A stretch of DNA of 64,000 nucleotides from NCBI GenBank assembly GCA_038277395.1, contig CM076194.1, positions 181,551,232 to 181,615,231 on the forward strand, read 5' to 3'. Source of the stretch: Dryocosmus kuriphilus. Its lineage: Eukaryota > Arthropoda > Insecta > Hymenoptera > Cynipidae. Below the pieces are notes generated by a model. It was not told the origin of the DNA. It did no database searches and was given only the letters and a program-made list of their open reading frames with translations. This document shows positions 54,824-64,000 of this stretch, in pieces (position 1 is the stretch's first letter; every line of letters starts with the position of its first letter). The position numbers were made by a program, and so were the translations under genes.

Positions 54824-55510
54824 ATGCCACTCTGTCTTTTTTAAAAAACTCAATTTTTTTGCTTAAATGATGGTTTAGGATCTTAAAAAAATTATACACT
54901 TAGTCCCATGCCCCGGAAATGTATGTAACGCCCTTTAAATGAGGTACGACGAATGGCGCGCAGTGGGAAGTATTTTATCAACAACATTTTACCAACGAAT
55001 CAAGTTTTCCGAACGCTCGCTCATTGAGGAAGCAAAAAAGGCCAGGGCATCTATGAAAACAGCCAAAAAGGATAGAGAGCAGCATGTCTTTGATGACGAA
55101 GGCGAAATGTGTGGTGCAGGCATCGCAGACTGAAGGTATATAAAATTTTTCCATACATTTTTGAGACACATTATCTTTATAAACAGATTATCTACAGATG
55201 TACGTACGGATTTTTTATAACTTATTTACTTTTTTTCTTATACACAATTTATCGTGAAGTTTTTTTCGAAAAAAGTGATTTTTTTCAAACAGCGCCATTT
55301 TTTAAAAAGGGAGTATTTTCAAAAATCCATACTTACTTCTACAGCTGTTACCTTATAAATAATACAAAATTTTGGTTTTTTGTTGTAGGTAAAAAAATAT
55401 AGGAGAAACGTGTTCGGCCGCAGACCTCATTTAAAAAAAAGTACCTCCGAATACTGATAATTACATCCGCCATTTTGTACCAAAATCAAAATAAAAAATT
55501 GTTTTATATA
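54824..55510. mobile_element. Diverged, truncated relative of the 26.5-kb TTAA element
   Basis: TTAAGGGATAATGCCACTCTG resembles TTAAGGGGTAACACCACTCT at 26,459. The following AAAAACTCAATTTTTTTGCTTAAATGAT matches 26,490-26,520 loosely, and a CGCCATTTTGTACCAAAATC block near 55,470 matches that at 27,212. The right end is not found. A 64-codon frame at 54,939-55,133 (SLIEEAKKARASMKTAKKDR) lies inside and has no known family. Confidence 0.55.
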
Positions 55511-55859
55511 GTTCAAAACGTGTATAAAAAAACTCCTCTCCAGGAGGCTGGTTCCCTCCTCAGTATTTACAACCGATTAGGACTCCCTTGTGTCTGACTT
55601 CGTTTCACTTGCCTTTACATTCATTCTCCTCCTCTTTCCTTTCCAATGACCGAAGTCTGCTGGTATGGGACTAACGTCGTGACTGCATGTATCAGATGAT
55701 GATGAATTTGCTAAATATTTCGGACAACTACTTTCAATTGTAGAATACATTCTTCGCTTGTAGTTAGCAGTCGGGTGTATACTTACTTTAAACAGTAAAT
55801 AATACAAATAATAATATAGCCTCGGATGATCGGATTGACGCTTCTATTGATAAAAGGCA

Positions 55860-56615
55860 TGCACCCGGAAGTTTCAGACGATGAATGGAGACTGGGTGTT
55901 TGGAATGCTCGAGGTGTGAATGATTACAAAGTGAGATAATTGCTCAATACGATGCGTATAAACAAGTTATATATCTTATGTATACCTGAAACAAAGAAGA
56001 AAGGATGTGAAATAGCGAATATAGGAAACTGCAGAATCGCACTTTAGTCAGGGAATGATTCGTATGCTACTCAAGGTGTGGGATTGATTATGAATGAGGA
56101 AGAAAAACAACATATCAAAAACCATAAATGTGTATCTCCAAGATCATTTTGGGTTAAAACGAAAGTGGGAATCAGAAGACTATTTATTATAGCACGCTAC
56201 GCTCTATTTGATGGCGAAAGCAGTAAAGTAAAGGATGCCTTCTGGGAGTCGTTGAATGATATCTTAGTTACTAGTGATCCTAAGGAAAGAATCATTATGC
56301 TCGGAGATATGAATGGCTGGGTTGGCGAGCAACGCGAAGGCACAAGCAGGTTACTTGCTAATTACGGAGGCCCAAAAACAAATGGAAACGGGGAAAAATT
56401 TATTAGTGTATGCTTAAAAAAGGCTTGTTCATTACAAATGCTTGGTTCAGGCAGAAAATGATTCACATTTATACGTGGTCTAGAGGCGAAAGTCGCACTA
56501 TGATCGACTTTATTGTAGCAGATGAGAAACTGTGAGGTCTAGTAAGAGATACAAGAGCAATGAGAGGTCCTGAATGTGTTACAGACCATTACCTCCTATT
56601 ATTTCGAAGATTTTT
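55860..56615 (+). pseudogene. RTE-like LINE endonuclease (part 1 of a split element)
   Basis: It reads HPEVSDDEWRLGVWNARGVND, then YILCIPETKKKGCE (catalytic E), a TAG in place of the usual Trp in L-SGNDSY, and ATQGVGLIMNEEEKQ. An open stretch at 56,078-56,458 has RRLFIIARYALFDG (compare the usual VY.P), RIIMLGDMNGWVG (D-x-N), and LLANYGGPKTNGNGEKFISV. After a shift it continues TWSRGESRTMIDFIVADE and GPECVTDHYLLL (the D-H pair). This resembles the endonucleases annotated as craniofacial-development-protein-2-like in insects, which are RTE/BovB-type LINE pieces. The element resumes with its RT at 61,725. Confidence 0.82.
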
Positions 56616-57939
56616 GTCTATTTTGTAGGGCCAAGTGAGATAGGTATTAAAAACTCCAATTTTCTTTCTTTTTACAAAAAAGCGACGTTTCGTCAGCACT
56701 GGTGCGCTGACTTCATCAGGTTAGAAGTTTATTGACCAGAGTTACACCAAAAAATTACAACGAAGATTTATAACAACTTGTTCTTAAAAAATATTTATAA
56801 GAATGTTAAACTTGTATAATAGTTAATTAACAATACTGTTAACCCGTCGAGAGTTTGACAAATTTTTCAGCTTCATCGTGACAAGACAACGGTATAGTGT
56901 CGTTATGAAAGTACAAAGTTTGGAAATGAGGATTTATAGTCACAACTGTAGCTATCAAACATAAAGAAAGAATACATGAGACACGCACATACACAGATAT
57001 ACATTTTTTTCCTAGTTTTTGAATTTAAGTACTCTCAGTATCGGAAAATAAGCTATATTTAACGAGTGAACATCCTCTTTTTTGTTAATACTACTTTTGT
57101 CTAATTTAATGTTAATCATTTCAGACATTAGACTTTTTTTATAATTAGTCTCTGTGTCAAGAATTTTAACGTTTTTCCAATCAAACTTGTGTTCTAAAGT
57201 TTCTTGATGTGTATTCACAACGTTTTCTATATTTTTCTTTGTCATATGTTCATTTATACGTGTTTTTAGTACTCTTATTGTTTCGCCAGTATCGACAGCT
57301 GGGCAGCTTTTGCAATGAAATTTTTACACAACATTAGTTTTTTCAAGTTTATTGGTATTATCTTTCCCCAATCCTATCACAGAATTTAAGGTCTTTTTAA
57401 TTTTTGGAACTGTTGATATAGACTATTTTTTAAATATAGATGAGAGACTGTAATAATTATGTGTAAATGGCAATGCAATATTACTTATTGCTTGTTTATT
57501 GGTTTTGTCATTTTTTTATTTGCTGTTGTATTTAATTTTATTTACACGAATTTTGATATTTCGAGTGACAAACTGGTTCGGATATCGATTACAGGGTAAC
57601 AATCGTTCAAAAATTTTCAAGTCTTCCTCGTGGAAACGAGAGATGGATAATTTTATCGCTCTGTTGACTAAATTATATATGATGTTCTTTTTTTGTTGTA
57701 ATGTGTGACTGGAATGAAAGTTCATTATTCTATTGAATAATGTGGGTTTTTGAGATCAGTTTGTCATAATTTTATTGTTATTTTTTATTAATGTGATATC
57801 TAAAAAATGAATTTCATTGTTTCTTTCAATTTCATGAGTAAATTTTAAATTTTCATCATAACTATTGAAAGTATTTATTATTAAATTTAATTGTTCATTT
57901 TTTATACATAAAATTTTAACGCTACTATTTTCCTCTACT

Positions 57940-58975
57940 CTGGATTACCCCCTCCGGATGCTTCAATCTAGCCAGGGTTAGGATGTGGGGGTTAGGGTTA
58001 GCAGTGATAACAACGGGATGTAAGGTCAAACCAGAGAGTACATATATTCTCCCTATTATCTACAATGCTAAAGTGTGTATATGTGTGTGTGTGAGCGTGC
58101 GTTGCCATTACAATGCGTACCTGTGTGTGAATATGTGTATCTCGATACAATTAAGCGTGTGTAGTTCGGTTGCCGGCCTCCAGGCGTTCGGTAGGCATCC
58201 CCCCCGATCGATCGTCTTGCGGCGTGACGGACGTGAGTCCCTCCGCGCTTTGGCGCGCGCGTCGAACCTTCCTCGGGGTGGTCCTGTAACAGGTGAATAA
58301 AACGGGGTCGGTAGAGCGGTATCTCTTACGGCGGTTTCCTAAACGGGTCGTAATGGACCCGGGCGCTCCCTCTTTCGGTGCGGTAAAGGTGGGTGGGGGA
58401 TGGTCTCCGGGGTCACGGCGGGTATACGCGGTCGCGTATCGGTCGGGTGAAGTTGTCGGACAGAAGGGTGGCTAGGGGGACCTATGCAATGGCTCCTGTA
58501 TCGCACGAGCGGACCACGGGTGTGCCCGTCCATCCGCGCATGCGTCGGTCTCCTCGGATGCGGGTCGGTGGGGACAAATGGAGTCGCCGGACAGGAGGGT
58601 GGCTAGGGGGACCTACGCCACGGCTCCTGTATCGCACGAGCGGACCACGGGTGTGCCCGTCCATCCGCGCATGCGTCGGTTTCCCCAGGTGAGGATCGGT
58701 AGGTCGTCGCCGTCGTCCGGTAGCTCTGCCACGGGAATACCCGTCCACAGAGGAACCGTTGCAGTTTCTGCTCGGTGAAGGCCAGTCGATTTGACTCGAC
58801 TGGACGCACCGAACAGAGTGCCCAGATTCATGTCTAGTTCGTCCTCATAACGACGCGAGGCGTGGTGCGCGTCGGCGCACTGGTTGCTTCCCGGGGAGGG
58901 GCTGCCGTTCGCTCGCCAGCGTGCATGCTTAGGGTTTGAACAATGGTAGGCACTGAGCCGTGACGTAACACCTCG
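57940..58975. mobile_element. GC-rich segment inserted in the Penelope RT
   Basis: About 1 kb with far higher GC content than anything near it, ending exactly where the Penelope reading breaks after DDTILYCN. It begins with GGTTAGGATGTGGGGGTTAGGGTTAGC (57,977 region), includes a GT-rich stretch and a 131-bp tandem duplication, and has open frames on both strands that give no known protein. The composition resembles rDNA spacer or an R1/telomeric-LINE leader, but no diagnostic motif is seen. Boundaries are approximate. Confidence 0.55.
58451..58705. repeat. 131-bp tandem duplication in the GC-rich segment
   Basis: Two units, 58,451-58,581 and 58,582-about 58,705, share GGGTGGCTAGGGGGACCTA, GGCTCCTGTATCGCACGAGC and CGTCCATCCGCGCATGCGTC almost perfectly. 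Confidence 0.9.
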
Positions 58976-60413
58976 TTACAATATAGTGTCATCCACGTAT
59001 CAGTAGTAAAAGATTGGTATACAGTTTTTTTCTTTCTATTTGAATAAACATTTAGTTTCCAAAACATCCATTACAACGTCCGCAAATAACGGCGAAATCA
59101 GCGAGCCCATCGGTCAATATTTAATTAGTTGAAAAAATTCGTTGTTGAGTGAAAAGAACGTGTTGTCAAATAGGAATTTGGGAACATCTCTTACAACATC
59201 AAACCGTATTTTACAGTTATTGTGGATCTGTAATGCTCCTCTATCGAGGCTCTCTAATACTAAATTACAAGGAATATTGGTAATCTACGAGCTGACGTCA
59301 AGAGAGAGTAGTATATGGTCTTGACCACAATGAACGTTTTAAAGTTTTTCTTTTAATTGAAAACTATTATCTATATGGGATTTGGGAATATTAATGCCTG
59401 ATTTGAAGCTTCGTATAAATGCTTGGTTAAAATATACGTAGGGCTATTGATTAAAGAGGTAATTGGTCTAAAAGGTACATTTTTATTGTGTATTTTGGGT
59501 AGTACATAGCCTTTGGTTACTGAGGTGTTTGTTAGAGTTAATTGATTATTGCGATATGTGTATTTTAAAAAATTTTTATCATTTAGATTTTTTTAAATTT
59601 CTGAAGTGCTATCTTGAAATTTTTTTAAGGGGTTCTTTTTTAACTTTGTATCTGTGAATGTGTCTGAAAAAAGTTCTAACATTTTGTTACTGTATTCGGA
59701 GTTTCTTAAACAAACTGTGACGTTACCCTTTTCTGCTCTTGTAAAAAATATGTCTGTATTACTTTTGAGAAGTCTTTTTTAATTTTTGTGCGAATTCCCG
59801 ATCTTCTGCAGTTATGTGTTTTTCAACTTTCATAGCCTTTCTAAGATTAATAGTTACACTGTCACGGATTTCGTTTTTAACATTTGTTTCGAGATTCAAT
59901 TTTTCTAATATGACTTCGACACTTCAACTTGAGTCAATTACATCAATACTCGATATTTTTGAGGTAGCACTAAAATCCGAGCCTAACTTAGCGATGTGTG
60001 CGACGTCCGGCGGTATTTGCACATCAGTATAATTTTTTCAATCACTTGTTTTCATTATTATTATTGGTGTTCAGATTGTTATTTTTTTTTGTAATGTCTA
60101 CCAAGGAATTTTTATATAGATTTCGAAATTTCTTGTTATGTACATCGTTATAAAATTTCGATAATTTTTTTAGTTTTAAGTTAGAATATTGAAAAAAGTT
60201 GTTTTTTTCATCTATGTTAAGATTGATTTTATCTACATATGTTCAATGTAATGTGATTAAGATGTTTATTTAAATAATTAATATGCAAATTGACGTCGCG
60301 AATTTTTAGGTTACGTAAGTTTATATTAACTACGTTATTGATTCCTGAGATAGGTTTTCTACAGGTTTCGCTGTGAAAGGTCATAGTTTGGTATCGCTTA
60401 CTTGTATTCATTA

Positions 60414-61554
60414 TACGAGGTCTGTACGAAAAGTATCCCGAATACCTTTCAATTTCCGCGCCAGAACGTTCGAGCGCCCTCTACCGGGTACTATTGTAAA
60501 CTGCAACTCTTCAGGAACTCCCTCGATGCCACAGTTTTTGTCGAGACGCCTTAGTTCGCATACAGCGTTCATTTGTGTAAGGCCAATCTGACAACAGTGA
60601 TTCGCGTTGCGGCCATCCTTCAAGCACAACAACACCGGGAAATAACGAGCGTGTGCGACTTGCGGTTAAAGAAGATCGCCGCTTGACGTGCGCAAACTAG
60701 AATATGATCTTAGAATTCCGAAAAATAATGTTTGCGAAATTTTAACCGAGAAACTGGGAATGACTCGTGTGTGTGCAAAATTCATTCCAAAACTGCTCAC
60801 AGAAGAGCAGAAAAAGCTTCGCTTTGAAGACGCTCAGGACAACAGGGAAATGGTTTCTGATGCTGAAAATGTACTCAAAAAGATTATTACTGGCGATGAA
60901 TCGTGGGTTTATGGGTATGATCCCGAAACAAAACAAGAGTCTTCACAGTGGAAAATTCCGTCTGAGCCACGACCGAAAAAAGCACATCAAAGTCGGAGCA
61001 ATGTCAAGTCAATGTTGATTGCTTTTTTCGATTATGAAGGTGTTGTGCACCACGAATACGCTCCTACAGGTCAGACAATCAATAAAGAATTTTATCGTGA
61101 AGTTCTGAAAAGATTGCGGGACGCAATTAGAAGAAAACGGTCTCAGCTTTGGTGAAGCAGTGACTGGCTTCTTCACCACAATAATGCGCTAGCGCATTCA
61201 TCGAACCTAGTGCAGCAATATTTGAAAAAGCAAGAAGTCATACAGCTTCGCCAGCCTCCGTAGAGTTCCGACATAGCTCCCTGTGACTTTTGGCTATTTT
61301 CAAAATTGAAAAATCCACTCAGAGGATACCGGTTTGACGACATAAGAGTCGATTCAAGCAAATGTGACGAGTGCACTAAAGGCTATTTCGAAAACTGACT
61401 TCTAGGACTGCTTCAGGAAGTGTAAACACCGCTGGGAGCGCGTCGTTCAATCAAATGGGGACTACTTTTAAGGATGTCACTCGCTGGATGACGAAGAATA
61501 ACACCAGCGTGGAGGTATGAAGGTATTCCGGATACTTTTTGGACAGAGCTCGTA
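60414..61554 (+). mobile_element. mariner element, TA-flanked, 1.14 kb
   Basis: TACGAGGTCTGTACGAAAAG at 60,414 pairs with the inverse of the right end (TACGAGCTCTGTCCAAAAAG reversed, ending 61,554). TA at both ends serves as the target duplication. Both ends then read GTATCC-GAATACCTT. The interior encodes a mariner transposase relic. It sits at the upstream edge of the Penelope-like relic. Confidence 0.88.
60668..61430 (+). pseudogene. mariner transposase, N-terminus deleted
   Basis: The frame starts inside the second helix-turn-helix (EDRRLTVRKLEYDLRIPKN) and runs ILTEKLGMTRVCAKFIPKLL, TEEQKKLRFE, then ITGDESWVYGYDPETKQES (first catalytic D), SNVKSMLIAFFDYEGVVHHE and INKEFYREVLKRLRDAI. A TGA follows LW at 61,153-61,155. 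Beyond it the same frame gives LLHHNNALAHSSNLVQQYL, where the second catalytic Asp (HHDNA in active mariners) is Asn, a stop in PP-SSDIAPCDFWLF, and a short tail. The first helix-turn-helix is absent. Mariner transposase excises the element at its TIRs; this copy is dead by at least three lesions. Confidence 0.88.
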
Positions 61555-61724
61555 TGTTGTGGAAACAAGTCGTTTCTCCTGCACCGAAGTAGAAATATTC
61601 TTTGCGATGTAGATTTTGCTAGCTTTTTGTTCAACTGTAGCCAAGTGCTTAGCGTACTTGCAGTGTGTGATGTTGGGACAAAGAGCTGTGAGCTATAGGA
61701 TGCTGTGCGCCTGGGACAAGGAGG

Positions 61725-62660
61725 TAGGAAAAGAAAAATCAAGAAAGCAAAACAATCGCGCATCAAGACAGAGAACTTGCAGAACTCAGAAGAACAAATA
61801 GAATATCGTGAGAAAATAAGTCTGTTTACATCAAAAACAGAAAAAAGTGGAATAAGGAATTAGACAATAAAAATGTAGAGGTCGCATGGACGATATTACG
61901 AAATATCATCTTCAAGAGCGCATCTGAAGTGTGTGGAACTGCGACTGTAGGAAGAATGAATAGGGAAGCTTGGTGAAATGATGAAATTCACATCGCTGTT
62001 AACGAGAAAAAGCAAGCATACCTAAGAATGCATAATATCCAAGATCTCAGCAATGAGGAGAGGACGAGACTAAGAATCGATTATAGAGATAAAAACAGAA
62101 AAACAAACAGATCAGTCAAAGAATGCAAAGATAAAATCAAAGCGGAAGAAGATAGAAAAATGCAAAATGATTTCGAAGGAAATAAGAAGCTATTCTGGAA
62201 GTGAGTAAAGAAAACTAGGGAAGAAAGTAGTGGTGATGGGTTGGTTGGAATTAAGAATGCTGGCGGCGACATTGTATGGAATACGGACAAAGTGAAAGAC
62301 TGTGTGAAAGCTTTATCCGAGAAATTATATGGAGATGAAGCTATATGTAGAGCATAACAACTGCAATAAAGAAGAAGATACATTAGGAAATTCTTTTGAA
62401 GGTGAAGAAATAGGAATTAGCATGTTCAGCATTAAGGCGGTAATTACGAAATTAAAAATTAAGAAATTGAAGAATGGTAAGGCTGCTGGTGTAGATGGAA
62501 TTACTTCTGAAATGCTTAAAAACGGCGACGAATACCTGTTTTTTGTGGTTGAGACAGTTGATGAGCACGTGTGCCGTGAATAGAGAAGTTCTAAATGATT
62601 GGAGAAAGGCGATCATCTTTCCACTTTACACGAAAATAGGAGATAAGGGTGACCAAACGC
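61725..62660 (+). pseudogene. RTE-like LINE linker and start of reverse transcriptase (part 2)
   Basis: It resumes the LINE broken at 56,615. The frame reads KAKQSRIKTENLQNSEEQIE, VEVAWTILRNIIFKSASEV, REAW followed by TGA where a second Trp is usual, NDEIHIAVNEKKQAYLRM, and EERTRLRIDYRDKNRKTN with a long basic helix. Then come NDFEGNKKLFWK, a TGA, and GDIVWNTDKVKDCVKALSEK. After a shift, SIKAVITKLKIKKLKNGKA and GVDGITSEMLKNG mark the start of the RT fingers. The reading ends near 62,650 (NREVLNDWRKAIIFPLYTK), so the catalytic YxDD is missing. The 5.1-kb gap is filled by Penelope, mariner and short sequence. Confidence 0.82.
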
Positions 62661-64000
62661 GCCAAACGCGGCTCGCCTGCAGCTTGGTGCATATTCTCTC
62701 CCAATGTGGGCACGCTGCGTTCCCACATTGAAACAGCTGTAGCCCCAACAGTGTTGGTACAGTAGCGCTCCCTATAGGTGAGAGAACGACATCCCCACGC
62801 CGAATGAGGAGTTTGTTTTATGCGACAAATGGTTTGTCGATTATATTCGTGTGTCTATTGCGGTGTTTATTTTATATTTTTAAAACTGTACGTGTATAAT
62901 TATTATGGATGACTTTTTGGAAAAGAATAACTTTTCACATCTACGCACTGCGATTTGTGAATTTTTTAAAGCTCTGATTTTTGTACATAAAATTATTCAT
63001 AAGAAAGCAGACGTCATTTCGATCTTAAGTGAATTTTTGAATAGACAATTTTTTACCTCAATTTGTCAGAAGAAATAGATTTTTACTTAAATACTGTACC
63101 AAGGATGTTTCTAAATATTAGAAATTTTTGAATTATATGGTTGTTTGGATTATATGTTTTGCTATTTCGAAAATGAAATAATCTGAATAGATGGTTAAGA
63201 ATCAGACACAAAAAAATGTCTCTTATTCTCTTCCGGATTTTTTAAACGAAAATTTTTTATTATATTTACAATTGTATAATGACGTATACTTTTAAGGTTT
63301 TCCAAAAATTGTATTACCATCAATTTATGAATAAAAGTTTGTTTTATACCTGATGTTGAAAATTCTTTATCCTTCATTCATAAAAAAAGACATAAAAAGC
63401 ACCGTAAGTATCTATTATTAAATTAGGCACAGCGAAAATATTTGGTATATCGCTTACCTTACTTCGGTGACCCAATTAGGCATTCTTTCCAGGCACATCG
63501 AAAATATTTATTAAATACTAATCGAATTTCGGTGAACCTATGTATAGAAACGGATTTTTATTAACAAATTATAAACATTTTTTACAAAAAATTGCTGTGA
63601 ATGGCTTTATGATTTCATTCAAACGAAAGGGTTTATTCTAGACTAATAATTTTAATTGTTCTCAGCAAATTATATAAACAATTATCTATGTGTTTCTTTT
63701 AATAATAACAATCAGAAGTATTGACATAATTTTTAGCACAAAATCGACCACAGCAAGTTTTATTTAAAATAATCATTTTTTATACACGACTATCACGCAA
63801 TTATTCATACAACTTGTTAATGAAAATTTCAATTTTTGAACTAGACTAAAAAAACTATTTCATATAATAGGCAGGTAACATCATAAAATCATTTGTAACG
63901 AACCAATAAATAAATAATTATTTATTTATGTTCTATAATACGGGTATCCATCGACCGTATGTTCGGAGGAACATAAACTGACAACTAGAGAAACCTCTAG
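62661..64000. other. Unassigned 3' flank with a hairpin and a short tandem repeat
   Basis: A hairpin pairs CAATGTGGG with CCCACATTG at 62,702-62,730. From 62,830 the DNA is AT-rich. AGGCACAGCGAAAATATTT near 63,425 recurs as AGGCACATCGAAAATATTT near 63,490, with (T/A)TTCGGTGAACC-like sequence after each, a period of about 65 bp. No gene seen. Confidence 0.45.

Larger units (their letters stand above)
56640..60411 (-). pseudogene. Penelope-like element: RT and GIY-YIG endonuclease
   Basis: Minus strand. From 60,411 come a helical N-terminus, then VEVILEKLNLETN, DSVTINLRKAMKVEKH, GYVLPKIHNKNVPFRPITSL and NSPTYILTKHLYE (RT palm). Next are MGSLISPLFADVVMDVLE and YVDDTILYCN, the catalytic YVDD, at about 59,000. 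A GC-rich insert (57,940-58,975) interrupts. The protein resumes with LKFTHEIERNNEIHFLDI, KKNIIYNLVNRAIKLSISRF, and a GIY-YIG-type segment CPAVDTGETIRVLKTRINEH with VKILDTETNYKKSLMSEMI. Near 56,680 the GCGACGTTTCGTCAGCACTGGTGC sequence is typical of Penelope terminal repeats. Stops and shifts abound; the first Tyr of GIY-YIG is not obvious. The element lies within the RTE-like LINE. Confidence 0.82.

Noticed and set aside
57972..58000. Telomere repeat tract
   Set aside because: Only two or three GTTAGG/GGGTTAGGG words, not a tandem array.
58140..58960. Fragment of rRNA gene
   Set aside because: GC-rich, but I see none of the conserved rRNA core words; the open frames on both strands are by-products of composition.

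Overview
This window looks like AT-rich nuclear DNA from an arthropod, most likely an insect. It contains no recognisable single-copy host gene. Every coding stretch I can identify belongs to a transposable element (TE) or a TE-derived protein, and nearly all are broken by stops, frameshifts or deletions. The mix of families (Ty3/Gypsy, three or more LINE types, a Penelope-like element, mariner, hAT, an ISL2EU-like element with THAP, SWIM and YqaJ domains, TTAA-flanked short elements, foldback elements) is typical of large, repeat-rich insect genomes. No bacterial gene organisation, CRISPR array, rRNA gene or intact tRNA gene was found.

Layout. 0-1.5 kb: minus-strand hAT transposase relic, then a repeat rich in a TGCGGCATCT-like word. 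1.8-5.9 kb: Ty3/Gypsy pol relic split by a 2.7-kb foldback-like element. 6.4-7.6 kb: LINE reverse-transcriptase scrap and an interspersed repeat. 8.4-13.8 kb: THAP exon and DDE_4 transposase (plus strand), facing a SWIM/YqaJ nuclease relic (minus strand). 15.1-19.6 kb: LINE with ORF1, endonuclease, RT, RNase H and zinc knuckle. 19.6-23.6 kb: minus-strand Ty3/Gypsy element. 23.8-27.4 kb: nested short DNA elements with TTAA ends. 27.4-33 kb: mostly unassigned DNA with palindromes, a GC hairpin cluster, a tandem array and two tRNA-like repeats. 33.5-37.6 kb: a THAP exon split by a 3.7-kb element with ~0.65-kb terminal inverted repeats (TIRs). 38.0-39.7 kb: a very large palindrome. 40.7-43.3 kb: a second element carrying the same unfamiliar transposase-like protein. 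43.3-49.8 kb: a 6.4-kb TA-flanked element encoding an OTU-protease/helix-turn-helix fusion followed by a DDE_3 transposase. 50.9-53.0 kb: minus-strand LINE relic holding a palindromic insert. 55.9-62.7 kb: RTE-like LINE split by a Penelope-like element and a mariner, the Penelope itself split by a GC-rich segment.

The genes do not form a pathway; they are layers of successive insertions. The two strongest candidates for something undescribed are the OTU-transposase fusion element (43,349-49,796) and the pair of long-TIR elements (33,749-37,480 and 40,660-43,318) that share a zinc-cysteine N-terminus and an E-S-x-H motif but match no transposase superfamily I can name. All identifications come from reading translations and repeats by eye; none was checked against a database.
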